Positions 44,745-58,262 of a stretch of DNA of 64,000 nucleotides are shown one piece after another; the stretch's first letter is position 1; each line of letters begins with the position of its first letter. Both the position numbers and the translations under genes were made by a program. Source of the stretch: Micropterix aruncella (Eukaryota; Arthropoda; Insecta; Lepidoptera; Micropterigidae); NCBI GenBank assembly GCA_944548615.1, contig OX155972.1, positions 7,508,503 through 7,572,502 of the forward strand, written 5' to 3'. The notes below the pieces were generated by a model. That model saw only the letters and a program-made list of their open reading frames with translations. It had not been told where the DNA came from and did not search any database.

Positions 44745-45790
44745 ATAGAAAACGAATTTACCGCGTGAAATTTGTAGGACCCGACGTTTCGGTGACGTTG
44801 CAGCCGCCGTTGTCTAGGGTAGACTGAAGAGCTGTCAGTCCGTTGTTTTGCGGGTAGGCCGCATACCGCTGCCGCCACTGCGTAGGTTATAACGGTGGTG
44901 GGGGGCCGGGCTCGGACCGCGGGAATTTTTAAAATCCGTCTTGCACACAACACTCACTGTATCCTGTTTTACATCTTTGCGTTCGGCGTTCGGCGGCGGG
45001 AACATTTTAAGAAGAGGGTTCCACGTAGAAGAGAGTTTGTAGCCGTCATCTCTATTGAAGTTCGGAGTTCTTCTTATTTCAATGGCTTCCCGGATCATGC
45101 GAGGAAAGTAGAATTGTTCCTTGGATAGAACAATGGGATTTTGAAACTGCATCCAGTGGTTACTTCCGCTATCCAATATATGTTCGCAGATCGCCGATTT
45201 TTCTCGCTGAACGTTTTTAACAGCTTTGATGTGTTCTGTCAGTCGCGTGGCTATGGGCCGTTTCGTTTGTCCAACGTAGGATAGACCGCAGCTGCATTCG
45301 ACTTTATACACACCCGGGGTTTGCAGTGGTATTACATCCTTTACAGGCCTCAAAAATCGAGCTATATTTTGGTCGGTTGGAAGATCGTTTTTATATCGAA
45401 TCTGTTTAGCATCTTACTTATTCGATCAGTCACGCCCTTGACGTATGGTAAGAATGCTCTTGATCTGCTCGGTTTTTGAGTTTCGTCCGTATTAGATCGT
45501 GTGCGTGTCTCGTGATATTTTCCGTATCCATTTTTCCTAAGGACATCATTGACATGTTCCATCTCCTTCGGAAAATGCTCAGTGTCGCATAGATCGCGTG
45601 CTCGATTCACGAGCGACGTTTGCACTGAACGTAGATGGTAGGGATGATGGTGTGAGCTTGCATGCAAATATCTGTCCGTATGTGTGGGCTTCCGATATAC
45701 CGTATGTCCGAGAGTATTGTCACTTCTCCTCGTCACTTTGACATCCAAAAATGGTAAGGAGCCGTCCTTCTCTACTTCATATGTGAAACT
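44745..45790 (-). mobile_element. Penelope-like retroelement, 5'-truncated, frameshifted
   Basis: On the minus strand the first frame (about 45787-45365) starts in the RT region ([20 protein letters not shown]) and runs through the thumb. The second (45353-44835) holds a GIY-YIG endonuclease (GVYKVECSCGLSYVGQTKRP, then ATRLTEHIKAV). RT plus GIY-YIG is the Penelope signature. The two frames are offset by what looks like a one-base loss near 45369. The 3' sequence to 44745 matches the foldbacks at 1-97 and 29940-30090. The 5' side abuts (TA)n. Confidence 0.88.
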
Positions 45791-45809
45791 ATGATATATA
45801 TAAACTATG

Positions 45810-46536
<727 letters not shown>

Positions 46537-46604
46537 CAATGTTGGGGGCTGATAAAACATACCCTAAAATTAACTATATAAATTTAAATATCTGTAAATG
46601 TTAC

Positions 46605-46702
46605 CTCGGTTGTCGATGTGACATTGGAGACCCTTTCCATTGCCACAACCCTGAAGGCATGACCATGGAGATGGAATGGATGATTGGCATCGAATGTGTA
46701 TC
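46605..46702 (-). CDS. Laccase-type multicopper oxidase, exon 3 of 5 visible
   Basis: 98 bases between acceptor (ttcag) and donor (GAG|gtaaca). It reads [20 protein letters not shown] and ends [20 protein letters not shown] supplies histidines to the type 1, 2 and 3 copper sites, and all are present. It enters with two bases (completing glycine) and leaves in phase 0. An NVT glycosylation site is visible. The 715 bp (TA)n starts only about 70 bp downstream of the donor in the intron. Confidence 0.92.
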
Positions 46703-47379
46703 CTGAAATGAATAGGATATATCAGAGCAGTTTGTATTCTAAGCGTCAGCAATAAAACGGTCGTATAATTGATCGACTTCGCAAGCTCTAAAAGAAAGGT
46801 AACATAATTAATTCATTTGTAACAATTCATTAAGTAACATATTATAATTCATTTGCCCCGCCAGAAAGCAATTCAAATTTCTCGCGCGTTGTATTGCCGC
46901 GGGCGAATTCACGGAGTCAGGTATAATTGTCACGTAATTTTACGAACGCACATCGATGTAAGCAACAGTCTTAATTAAATTATCAGCCGAACAAGTACTC
47001 TGCATTTTACTGCCTAAGGCCTTCGATTGAAACCGTCATCGGTAGGTACACAACGCGCTGCGCACGGCGGTCATCGATTCTCTACAACGGACCACACAGC
47101 GGTAAAGGGGTAAGGCACTATAGTTGTTGTAACAATAGAGAATTAAGTCACGGTAACAAAACCCAGAAGCTGGGTTCTGCTCTTGGGATTTAATGCAATC
47201 TATCCAATCCCAATCTGGATTTAATCAAATCAATAAGGGTTATAGGAACTTTCGACCTTAGTTAAGGTTAGAACCTAAGTTAAAACCTAAGAAAGGGCTA
47301 AACTAAGGTTGAAACGGGAGACGAGTTTAACTCAACTGTCTTTAGGCTGGAGAGCTCCTGAATACAAACCGGTGACTGT
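46703..47379. other. Oxidase intron
   Basis: Short inverted AACCTAAG/CTTAGGTT-type segments occur at 47255-47310. Nothing coding recognised. Confidence 0.3.
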
Positions 47380-47775
47380 CGAGAAATCCGTTCAAATCTG
47401 GCAGTAAGGGCGCGAGGAAGACCGCTGGATGGCACTTCCTAGTGCCTGGCGGTAAGGCGTTGGAGTCTTACGGACTGTTGTCATAGTTTGACTGTTTATT
47501 GTGTTGTGCACAAAGTCTTTACGTTCACACCATGGGAGACATAATAGCAAGTGTCGTTGTAACTCCCGGGGATGACAAGTTTGCTTGTATAGTAATTGAC
47601 AAGATAAACCTACTTGGGTCGTCATTACCTCCAACCTAAGGAGGTAAAACAATCTGGCGCCAAAAGCCTGTTACGGTTCTTAAAGAACACGAGGCTTAGC
47701 GCAGAAATATATTAGGTGGCGAACACAATAAATCAGCAATCGTCGCAGTGTTACAAGGCTCATAAAGACCTTCGA
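47380..47775 (+). repeat. Diverged GC-rich repeat fused to LINE 3' UTR
   Basis: 47380-47590 is a diverged, inverted-orientation relative of the 0.69 kb GC-rich family (GTAAGGCGTTGGAGTCTTAC). 47600-47770 matches the RNase-H LINE 3' UTR at 22450-22600 (ACAATCTGGCGCCA, GTGGCGAACACAATA). The two lie end to end. Confidence 0.55.
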
Positions 47776-47956
47776 AAAGACCCACAAAAAAAAAGGAATT
47801 GACACTCCTCAGTATAAGTTCCAATATCTGCAATATTAGATATTACATAGGTTCTAGGTTGGACCTATGTGGAACGTGTAATATATTATATCCCCTCTAA
47901 TACAAGTAAACTATTATCTGAGAAGTAAGGATCGATCTAAAAAGAAGTAGACATAC

Positions 47957-48199
47957 CTTCATCCACCATCACCAGCTCCACGACAGATCCCAGAGGCACA
48001 TTGATGATGTGGGTGCACTCACAGTACTGGTCCCTGCATTCACTGACATTATTCATAGTAGCACTGTTCATAACCAGGGTGTTGTTGCAGAACCCTTTCT
48101 GGCTCGTTCTGCCCTTGGATAATAGAAGAGGCGTTGACGGCAGTTTCATGCTGATATGGTTCAACTGAGGTGTGTAGAGGCGCGACTTTGGATCTTGTA
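47957..48199 (-). CDS. Laccase-type multicopper oxidase, exon 2 of 5 visible
   Basis: 243 bases between acceptor (ctccag) and donor (G|gtatgt). It reads QDPKSRLYTPQLNHISMKLP, then STPLLLSKG, a cysteine-rich stretch FCNNTLVMN...CRDQYCECTH, and INVPLGSVVELVMVDE. These match the linker and start of the third cupredoxin domain in insect laccases. Several N-glycosylation sites. The entry base pair completes a valine codon from the exon at 58263-58455, and exit is phase 1 to the copper-motif exon. No defects. Confidence 0.9.
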
Positions 48200-48855
48200 C
48201 TGGAGATAGTGGAAGACAGAGTGAGATATGATCAATCATGCAATATTTTATTCGTACAGTATTTTATGCCGCTTCCATATTTATGCCTATTATATACTAT
48301 CATAAAAAATATACTATAGGTATAATTTGCCTTAAAAATACAACATATTTAAGTAATAGAAATATTTACCCCTGTTATCATTAATATGACCCTTATTATT
48401 ACCCCTATTAGTGAATACATTCTTTCAAATTTCATAATGTTCTTTTCTTTACTTAAATACTTTATCCGCCTTAGAACAGGCCTAGTTAGGAGCAGGGGCG
48501 GACCGTGAGTTTGTGGGGCCCAGGGTTAATATTACTTGGGGGCCTGCCTAACAAATCTAATTGCTTAATTGCCAAAACTAATTGCCATTTTCTCAAAAAA
48601 CTGTTTTCGATAATGATGTCTAGGTCACTAGGTACACGGTATAGGAAACAAAAGAGAACAATAAAATATTTTATTTATTTAATATGACAGATACACAAAC
48701 AGCAACTGTTTGTACATCTATCATATTGACATTACTTTTCGCTAAAAATAGACAAATCGATTATTAGAAAAGTATTTAGGAAAACGTTGAAACTTGAGCT
48801 ATTAAGCAACTTAAATAATGATTTATCCAGGCAAAACAAGTAATACAAAATCTAA
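48200..48855. other. Oxidase intron, first part
   Basis: AT-rich with a CGCCTTAGAACAGGCCTAGT motif (LINE 3' UTR type) near 48480. No gene. Confidence 0.3.
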
Positions 48856-49510
48856 TAATAAAACAATATGACCAAAGGCAATTAAACTTTATCGCACCCA
48901 AAATATTCAACCGTCATGATGACGACATAAAAAAAAGTGAAAGTACCTTTTTATTCAATAAAAAAATAAAAAATGGCTTCTTGACGATATAGGTCGTTCA
49001 AGGACAGAGAATGATCTTCTGCAAATCATCTCTTAGAAATAATATACCTGCATAAATGTGATACAAGATAATAAACATAATGTATGTGTATGTGTGTATG
49101 CATGTATATGTATATGTATATATGTGTATATGTATATGTCTGTGTATAAGTGTATGTATCCTACGTCAGTTATGCTTCTCCACCCAAGTCTGAAAATAAA
49201 TCTTATGCCCAGATACAGGCTATACTCGGCCTAGTTGGGCATGCGCTGCGCATGGTCATGTGAATGTGGGTCGTCGTTTACTTCGCACCATTACTTGGAA
49301 TAACCATTTTATGAATTTCGCATGTTATGTATAAAATAAATAAATAAAATAATAAAATATAAATAATGTAAGTATTAATAATAATTGAAAAGCTAGTTAA
49401 TATAAGTAAAATAAATACAAACATTCATTACTAATTACCCATTGACAAGGCACTAGCCTTAGTGGGGAACTGAACTGCTATACATAGATGTTATTTTTAT
49501 GAATGAAGAA
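48856..49510 (+). mobile_element. LINE 3' ends
   Basis: 48880-49350 is a decayed coding end (TTCTTGACGATATAGGTCGT) with a TG-rich 3' UTR and GCCTAGTTGGGCATGCGCTG. 49430-49510 is the CACTAGCCTTAGTGGGGAAC 3' end of another LINE family. Confidence 0.62.
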
Positions 49511-49779
49511 ATAAAAAATGAAAAAAGGTATTGCAAAAGAAATCAACAGGTTATTATGCAAGTTGTTATTATGTAAATAAATTATAAAGCAACCATTTTG
49601 CATGTTTGTGCTGCAAATTCCTTTATTTGCTCATCACATTATAATTTCTTTGTAAAATCGCAATTTATGGAAAGAACTTATAAATTATTTAGTCGATAGT
49701 TTGACATCGTCCATTGTTTTCAATGGGGGCTGGGGCCCTCCATCATTGCAATCCACTTTTACCACTGTAATAGGCAACA

Positions 49780-50860
49780 CCCTGCGCTTGTTACCATATC
49801 CAAGAAAAAAACCGAAGTATCTGGGTGTCCTAATAGATTCTAAATTGAGCTGGGATAACTAATTAATACAACTCTCTTCGAGGTCTCGGAAACTAGTTTT
49901 CGTCTTTAGAGAATTACGCAACGTCCTTTCTAAGAACTCCCTAAATATAGTTTAAATAACCCTGTGTCAGGGTTTATGGGTACACGGAATAATAGCTTGG
50001 GGTGCATGTGCAAAATCTGTCTTGGATCCTCTAGTGAAAGCCCTAAAGCTTTTGTTGAGGGTAATCAATAGAAGGCCCCCCACGATATGATTCCAACATG
50101 CTTTTCAAAGAAAGTAAGGTGTTAGATATACGCCAGCTGTTTGTGAAAGAGTCACTCATGTTTTTCCATCGAACCTCAGATAAACGACCACAAAGCCAGC
50201 AACACCGCACTACAAGAGCATCCCCCGAGTTAATTCTTCATTTGCCCAAAGACAATTAATTCAACTATATAGCACCTAAAATATTCAACCGTCTTGATGA
50301 CAAGATATAGGAAATAGAAAATACAATTTTATTAAAAAAAATTATTAAAAAATGGCTTCTTGACGACATAGGTCGTTGAAGGTGAGAGAACGAACTTCTG
50401 GGTCATATCTTTAAAAAAATATATGTTTCTGCATAACTTTACTATTATACTATATATAATATGATATAAGATATTAAACGAAATGTACTATATTGTAATA
50501 TAATGCAAAAGAATAATACTATAATATATTTAGATCGTTATATTTATATATTTGTGTATGTATGTATATGTATGTGTGTATGTGTATATGTATCTATATG
50601 AGTACCTACGTCAGTTAGGCTTCTCCACCTAAGTCAGAAAATAAGTCGTATGCCCAGATACAGGCTATATTTGGCCTAGTTGGGTATGCGCTGAGCATGG
50701 TCATGTGAATGTGGGCCGTTGTTTCTTCGCATAATTACTTGGTATGACCATTTTTATGTGTTTTAAATTTTGAAATGTTTGACACAAATAAAAATAAAAT
50801 AAAATAAAATTTACGGAGCCCTGGGCTGCAGCCCAAAAATCCCTTATATATACATATATC
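49780..50860 (+). mobile_element. Decayed Jockey/CR1-like LINE, RT C-terminal half and 3' UTR
   Basis: Translatable pieces KPKYLGVLIDSKLSWDN, then CQGLWVHGIIAWGACAKSVL, and LLRVINRRPPT belong to the post-RT region. Stops interrupt them. The 3' UTR (50570-50760) matches 49150-49330 and, inverted, 27790-27910. Ends in (AAAT)n. Confidence 0.72.
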
Positions 50861-50933
50861 CGCGGCTGGTTAGGAGATATTAAAATAAGATCACTGGCAG
50901 CAGTTCTTAACATATCATATTATCATATTATTA

Positions 50934-51500
50934 TGGGGTGCGGAGCCTGGGTAGGACACTGGGTCAACCAGTCTCCCCTGGGAATCAATCCTCTGGCGCT
51001 CCTGGACGGTCTGCGCACCGAGCGGCGCAAGCCAATCGATTGTGCTCTCCGACTAACAATCGGGGGAGTCTGGGAACTGTATTGTTTCCTATAGAGCGGG
51101 GGTAGTTGTCTACCTTACGGCGACTGCTCTTGAAATGACCATTGGCCATCCGATCCCGGTTCAGAGTCGGGCAAAGGACGCCTTGGTCCGCGATAGATTC
51201 GGTTCACTCCGTTTCACCGCTTCGTAAGGGAGAGGACCGCGCAAGCGACCTCGAACTCGGAACCAATCGAGAGACCGGAGAAATCTGGTCAAAATTGGTA
51301 GTTAGGGCGCGAGTGCCGCCCGCCAGGTTACATACCTGGCTACTCGCGGTAAGGCGTTGGACTCTAACGGGTTGTGGCGTAGCTTGACGGTGGATTGTTA
51401 TGTCCCAAGTCTTCTACGCTCACTGCACGGTCGATAGAACGAACAATCGTTAAAACGTCCTGCGGTGACGGGTTCGCCCGTTGTGGTTGACAACTCAATA
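50934..51500 (-). repeat. GC-rich 0.69 kb repeat, partial
   Basis: Lacks one terminus; the other ends GGTGACGGGTTCGCCCGTTG and GTTGACAACTC. Frames inside are repeat artefacts. Confidence 0.78.
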
Positions 51501-51719
51501 TATATCATATTATCATCTCTTTGCTACTGGATTTTTTCTAAATATGACATTTCAAATATACACGTGGTCCATTTTACTGTAGATATTTGTGAATTTCAAA
51601 TTACATTTAACCCGCTCAGCTTAATTGCACATTCGCCATTTTAATAGGAGAAATTATTAAATGTTAGAAGACAGTTTTCACTGCTTATTGAGTAGATTTA
51701 CTCCCCTTGTAAAAGTTTA

Positions 51720-53440
51720 ATTCTGCCGGAGTAAGGTGGGCAACGAAGAGTCTCCTCCTGTCGCAATTTCTGCAATTTTACGATTGCTTCGCTGTGAAGT
51801 GTGTGGTCATGCGACGTCGTGCAGAAGCAGAGGCGATAATTATTTATTTATTGATTTTATTTTATTCAGGAAACCGACGGTACAAAAAACATATTTACTT
51901 AATCAAAATATAACAAACATAAACCATTTATATGTTTTAACCAATTAAACGGTCATTAGTGCGTTATTCTATATAAAAGAAAAGTTTACAATATACAAGC
52001 ATTTTTTAAAGTTAAATTATTAGGGCTTTTTAAATAAGTTAAATATTCTAAATTAGTAATTGCAAGCTAAATTAGTAATTCTAGTAATTGCTAAATTACT
52101 TAACAGTCCAATGTATTAAATCTGCTCTCCAGAGTAAATGTAAAATCCCTTCCGCTTTTAAAACTAAACGATATCACCATACCATTGTCGCAAAAAGTGA
52201 AAGATCTTGGTCTAATTATCGATGAATATTTATCCTGGCAACCACACGTGGACGAGGTAAGTCGTAAAATATTTGCTAGCTTTCACCCTCTGCAAACACT
52301 CAGAAGATTTCTTCCTATGGACACAAAAAAAAATCTCTTGCACAGTCTCTCCTCTTGCCTCTCCTTGACTATGCAGATGTGGCTTATCTCGATTTATCAG
52401 AGGAACTGCTCAACAAACTTGAACGTTTGCAAAATGTATGCATACGATTCATCTTCGGTCTACGTAAGTATGATCACGTGTCCGACTATAGGGCACAGTT
52501 ATAGTGGTTGCCAATACGCAAAAGAAGAAATGTTCATATACTGGCTCTCCTATATCGTGTACTCACCCAACTAACACCATCCTATCTCCAGGAGCTTTTT
52601 GAACCACTAAGTTCCCACGGTCTCGTACTTCGGTCAGCCTCTGACAGTTTATTAAAAATTCCGAGTCATAATAGTGATTTCTATTCCTATTCTTTATGTG
52701 TCCATGGTGCAAGACTCTGGAACGATCTCCCAGCAAATATACGAAACTCGCCTTCTTTACCATCGTTCAAGACTCACCTTAAGGATTACTACCTTTCTAA
52801 GAAGTAACCAGTTCTTCCCTTTCTCTCCTGTTCCTCTCCCAATTTCCTCTCCTCGGGCACTATTAGTCTTAAATTCTTCCACTTGTCTGTATGTTATGTA
52901 ATAATCTTTATTTTCACTATGCGCGCATGTACCACTATGTTTAGGTTAGCTGTAAGACATTTCCATGTGGCAATAAGCTCGCCTTTTTTGTATACTTTTT
53001 TAAGTGCAAATAAAGAGTTTATTATTATTATTATTAAAAGAGTAAATATAAAGTTAATAGAGCAGAAAAAACAGTAAATAGTTTCATAAACATGATATTA
53101 ATATGGTAATAAATGAATTAATGATTAAATAGTAATAAGAAAATTAAATATATAATTATGTAATGACATATTTTATGAGAACGAAAAATGTTTAGTTAGG
53201 CTATTTAGTTATTTAGCCAGGCTAAATATTTAAACATTATTTAGGCTTGTTGGTTTCTCCATCGCTGTTTGCAGTTCTTGACATCACATATTTGCGTTAA
53301 CCGTTGCGCCAGACGGCAAAAAGCTATAATTACTAACACCGGCGCAGGAACTCATATACGAAATTATTACGAAATTTCAATTTTTACATGATTGAACACA
53401 CGAAAATAACTGAGTAATAGTCGGTCATGGGAGGAAGTCT
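51720..53440 (-). mobile_element. Mariner-like remnant split by a LINE
   Basis: 51720-51845 and 53225-53440 match consecutive parts of the mariner remnant at 29470-29760. The interruption contains the LINE at 52084-53040. Confidence 0.55.
52084..53040 (+). mobile_element. CR1/Jockey-like LINE 3' fragment
   Basis: Frames carry SQKVKDLGLIIDEYLSWQPH, then after shifts a C-terminal stretch HGARLWNDLPANIRNSPSLP and FKTHLKDYYL. The 3' UTR has GGCAATAAGCTCGCC and an (ATT)n tail at 53020-53035, the same family as 3424-4062. Confidence 0.75.
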
Positions 53441-53738
53441 AACACTGTAAAAGCTAAATGTTTGATTTTTAGTATCGATAAGGCAGGTCAACCAACAAAA
53501 AATACAATTCAGTTAACACAAATAGGACCGTTATTTTACTTGTAATTGTCAAAATCTGGGGTAAATAAACTTTATTAAATTATCTTTATATTATAGTCGA
53601 TATAAATTGGTATAAAGGCTTTGACAAATAGTAAAATATGTATATCTAATGATGATAATATACAGTGTGTGTATAAGTATTGTACCAGAATGAATGTTAT
53701 TTTTTTTTCTTATATCCGAAGGTAATACCAAATAGAAA

Positions 53739-56313
53739 GAGTTGTCAACTACAACGGGCGAACCCGTCACCTCAGGAAGTTTTAACGATTGGTCGTCCTA
53801 TCTCCCGTGAAGTGAGCGCAGAATACTTGGACAAAACAGTCAACCGTCAACTACGCCACATGCTCGTAAGAGGCCAACGTCTTATCCGCGAGATAGCCAG
53901 GTATGTTACCCAGTGGGCTGACAATCGCTCCCTTATTTCCAGTAGCGACCAGATTACTCCGGTCTCCCTACTAGATACGAGTTCGAGGTCGATTGCGCGG
54001 GCCCCTCCTTTACGTAGAGGTGAAACGGTGTCAGCCGAATCTTTGCCCGACAATCGGCTACCCGGATTCGGGTAGCCGATGGTCGTTTTGAGAGCAGTCG
54101 CCGTAAGGTCCGCAACCACCCCCGCTCTATAGGAAACAACTTGGGTTGTCGACTACAACGGGCGAGCCCGTCACCACAGGGAGTTTTAACGATTAGTCGT
54201 TCTATCTCCCTGGAGTGAGCGTAGAAGACTTTGGTCAAAAACAATCCGCCGTCTAGCTACGCCACAACCCGTAAGAGACCAACGCCTTACCGCGAGATAG
54301 CCAGTAATGATTACCTTCGCGGGCCCGACACTCGCGCCCTTACTTCCAATTGTGACCAGATTTCTCCGGTCTCTCGATTGGTTCCGAGTTCGAGGTCGCT
54401 TGCGCAATCCTCTCCCTTACGAAGCAGTGAAACGGTGTATACCGGTGTAATCTATCGCGGACCATGGCGTCCTTTGCCCGCCTCTTACCCAGGATCGGAT
54501 GGCCAATGGTCATTTCAAGAGCAGTCGCCGTAAGGTACGCAACCACCCCCGCTCTATAGGAAACAATACAGCTTCCAGACTCCCCCGACTGTTAGTCAGA
54601 GTGCACAATCGATTGGCTTGCGCCGCACGGTGCGCAGACCGTCCAAGAGCGCCAGAGGTTTTATTCCCAGGGGAAACTGACCAAGGCCAGAGTCCTACTC
54701 AGGTTCGCACCCCGTGCGTGGAGGCCGTCGGATGGGTGTTGACCCGTGAGTATGACCGACCCTGAACACATGGGTCTTCGTGGCCAACCCATCAAGGGCC
54801 CGTTAGCTCCCATAGGGCCCGTTAGCTCCCATAGCTTCTATAGGAAACAGTACTGTTTCCAGACTCTTCTGACTGTTAGTCAGAATGCACAATTAATTGG
54901 CTTACGCCGAACGGTGCGCAGACCGTACAGGAGCGCCAGAAGATATTTCCTGGGGGAAACTAGCCCTCAGGCCAGAGTCCTACCCGGGCTCGCGCTTCAT
55001 GCGTGGAGGACGGCGGATGGGTGTTGACCCGTGAGTGTGACCGACTCTGAACAAATGGGTCTTCGTGACCAACTCAGCAAGGGCCCATTAGCTCCCTTGA
55101 AGAAATAGAATTACCTATTTACTAACAGCAATTGTAATCGTCATAAAATAATAGATACTAATCAACGACAATAATTACAATAAGTGTCAGCTACAGCCAA
55201 TTATAAAATAACCATTCAATTGCTAGTAATTGGTAATGAGACAGTATAGATAGATTCTGTCACAACATCGCGATATTAAACTGTAAATGTAGCAAGAACA
55301 AATTTAATACCCTTAGCAATTTCTTAAAGGTCATATTTAAATACGCGATAATTTTCCTTTAGACTGACATTGAACACATGTCCTCGCTAGCTGGTCACCG
55401 GAGTGGCCAATTGGAACTTGGATAATATTAATAATATTTCGAGAATATTACGTGTTTGATGTACGCCAATTGTATGTGAAGCAAGTGCTATTGATATTTC
55501 ATAAATTCAAACACTTACAGCCTATGGACCAACAAGTAAAAACTACTAGAAGTTCTGGGGCGGGGCAGTTTTTGGTACCGCGTGTGAGAACTTTAAATAC
55601 TTAACTCCAAGGCTCTAACTTGGGTTGTTGACTACAACGGGCGAGCCCGTCACCTCAGGAAGTTTTAACGATTAGTCCCCCTGGAGTGAACGTAGAAGAC
55701 TTGGGACAAAAACAGTCCACCATCTAGCTACTTCACAAGCCCGTAAGAGGCCAACGCCTTAACCGCGAGATAGCCAGGGATGTTACCTGGCGGGCCGACA
55801 CTCGCGCACTTACTTCCAATTATGACCAGATTACTCCGGTCTCTCTATTGGTTCCGAGTTCGAGGTCGCTTGCGCGGTCCTCTCCCTTACGAAGCGGTGA
55901 AACGGTGTATACCGAATCTATCGCGGACCACAGCGTCCTTTGCCCGGCTGTTCACCCACGATCGGATGGCCGATGGTCGTTTCAAGAGCAGTCGCCGTAA
56001 GGTCCGCAACCACCCCCGCTCTATAGGAAACAGTACTGCTTCCAGACTCCCCCGACGGGTTCGCCCGTTGTAGTCGACACCGCAAGATGTTAGTCAGAGT
56101 GCACAGTCGATTGGCTTACGCCGCACGGTGCGCAGACCGTCCAGGAGCGCCAGAAGTTTGATTCCCAGGGGAAACTGACCAAGGCCAGAGTCCTACCCAG
56201 GCTCGCACTTCATGCGTGGAGGCCGTCGGGTGGGTGTTGACCCGATAGTGTGACCAACCCTGAACAGAATGGACCTTCGTGGCCACCCCAGCAAGGGCCC
56301 ATTAACTCCCCAA
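53739..56313 (+). repeat. Array of GC-rich 0.69 kb repeats
   Basis: Copies at 53739-54137 (3'-truncated), 54140-54830 (full), 54836-55100 (distal half) and 55617-56313 (full). Starts are GTTGTCGACTACAACGGGCG; ends are GGGCCCGTTAGCTCCC or similar. In the last copy a terminal hairpin sequence (CGACGGGTTCGCCCGTTGTA) is inserted internally near 56052. 55100-55616 between the copies is AT-rich. Lies in the long oxidase intron. Confidence 0.82.
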
Positions 56314-56548
56314 GGCTCTATAATAAAATAGAAATTACGATACAAAATTTAGTTAACATGGTAGCATTTAAAAAAGCAATAAAAAAGTGTTTGATTGTTA
56401 TAGGACCTCTCTATGATAAAACGGAATTTCACAGAATTTTTGATTAGGTAAAATTAATAAATGAAAAGCAAATACTTAGATTTTCTTTTCTTTTATTTAT
56501 AAATATAATAGACGTATATGTGAGGAAATAAATAAATAAATAAATATT

Positions 56549-57020
56549 AGTACTAGCTGCGCCCAGCGGTTTCACCCGCGTGGTGATGGAAAATTGTGAT
56601 AATGATGATAGAAAACCATGTATCTTTATAAATTATAGCCTACGTCTTATTCTGATGTGTAAGGTATATTATTATAAAGTTTCATCAAAATCCATGCAGT
56701 AGTTTTTGCGTGAAAGAGTAACAAACATCCAAACATACATACAAACTTTCGCGTTTATAATATTAGTAGGATAGTAGGATAGAATTTAAATTTCGAGTGT
56801 CAATTTCTTAAATTTTTTTTTTACTTACTTGACAGTTATCGTTATATTTTAGATAATTCACGCTATATCTTTATAAATTATAGGCTATGTGTTATTCTGA
56901 TGTGTAAGCTATATTATTGTAAAGTTTCATCAAAATCCATTCAGTAGTTTTTGCGTGAAAGAGTAACAAACATCCATACATACATACAAACTTTCGCGTT
57001 TATAATATTAGTAGGATGTA
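56549..57020 (-). mobile_element. Non-autonomous Helitron
   Basis: On the minus strand the 3' end is GCTGGGCGCAGCTAGT and the 5' ends are CTACTAATATTATAAACGCG. Two successive 5' halves are present (to 56770 and to 57018), so one copy is duplicated or inserted beside another. Contains TTTTGATGAAACTTTA typical of Lepidoptera Helitrons. Confidence 0.78.
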
Positions 57021-57111
57021 TATTTATTTAAAATATGTATTTATTGTATTTATGTATTACTATATATTGGTGTTGGGTTTAGTAATAATTTCTTACTACT
57101 ATATTTTTTTA

Positions 57112-57680
57112 CTTTCCTGACGACCTATCGGAAAGGAAAGTATTGTGATCGCGCTAAAAAAAAATTTTGAGATGAAGATGGGAATATATATTTTGAGACT
57201 CCCTGAGACGATTGAGACTATTTCCAGACCGATCTCTGTCTGTCTGTATGTCTGTATGTCTGTATGTCTGTATGTATGTATTCTTCCACGATAGCGCCCA
57301 GACGCTTAATCGGATTGAGCTGAAATTTGGTATATAAGCTTCTGTTAACCGTCGGAGGAACCCATTAGTTTTTGGAGTCCCTACGCCCTACGGTTGTGGT
57401 ACCTCCCATACAAATTTGGGGTTCCCGGCGAAAAAATTGTTTCCGCGATAGCGCCCAGACGCTTAATCTGTCTAAGTTAAAATTTGGCATAGAAGCTTCT
57501 GTTAACCATCGGAAGAACCTATTAGTTTTTGTGGTACTTACGACCAACGTTTGGGGTACCTGCCATACAAATTTGAGGTACTAGAGTAAAAAATGTCGCT
57601 GTTTTTTCGCACCTCCCCGGATACTACTAGTCAGGAAAGTCTTGGGGTGACACAACCGATTTTTTTGTATATTGGTATAA
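57112..57680 (+). repeat. Interspersed repeat with internal duplication
   Basis: Same family as 9095 and 11738. GATAGCGCCCAGACGCTTAA occurs twice (57290, 57448). A (TCTGTATG)n tract lies at 57236-57284. The end GGAAAGTCTTGGGGTGACAC recurs inverted at 63560-63600. Confidence 0.7.
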
Positions 57681-58262
57681 CTTTTTGTGCTTGTGTATTT
57701 GTATTATGCAAGAATGAATGTTTTGAACTTTATACCAATAATAATTATATAACCGAACGTCATACATGTCAGCTCGCAATATGCTAAGTCAAATATCAGC
57801 ATCCCTAGATACGGGCGTTCTTGCTCAGTTAGGTATGCGATGAGCCAACGGCTATGGGTTCAACTTGTTTTTCCTGCACGTTTTATTGTACTGTATACCG
57901 AATATCATAGCCATTCGTCTGTAAATTATGTTGTTTAAAATAAATTAATTAAAAAAAATAAATAACATGAGTTTGAGTAGGAATTCAAAATTCAAATAAT
58001 TTCCATTCAAAGCCAAGTAAATATTTTTTCAAAATCAGTTATTTATCTGTCTTTATCTCGTTTGTTATTGTTCGGATATTTTCGCGTGTGCAAACATGGA
58101 ACAGAGGAAAATGTACGTTACCTATATAAGTTTGTTGAGGATTCGGGGGGATTATTTTGAAAAATAAAATAAAGATTTATTGAAAGCATTGTTTTTCACT
58201 GATAGAATGATAATATATTTATTATTTACTTCCAACATGAAGTTAAAGAAGTGTTGTCTTAC
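57681..58262. other. Oxidase intron, LINE-like 3' UTR debris
   Basis: GATACGGGCGTTCTTGCTCAG at about 57809 (written as GATACGGGCGTTC) and AT-rich sequence. No gene. Confidence 0.3.

Noticed and set aside
44835..45353. Host GIY-YIG nuclease gene
   Set aside because: It sits directly after a Penelope-type RT fragment and before a Penelope 3' end, with a frameshift. It is retroelement-derived.
57236..57284. CRISPR-like short repeats
   Set aside because: A simple (TCTGTATG)n tract without spacers, in a eukaryotic repeat.
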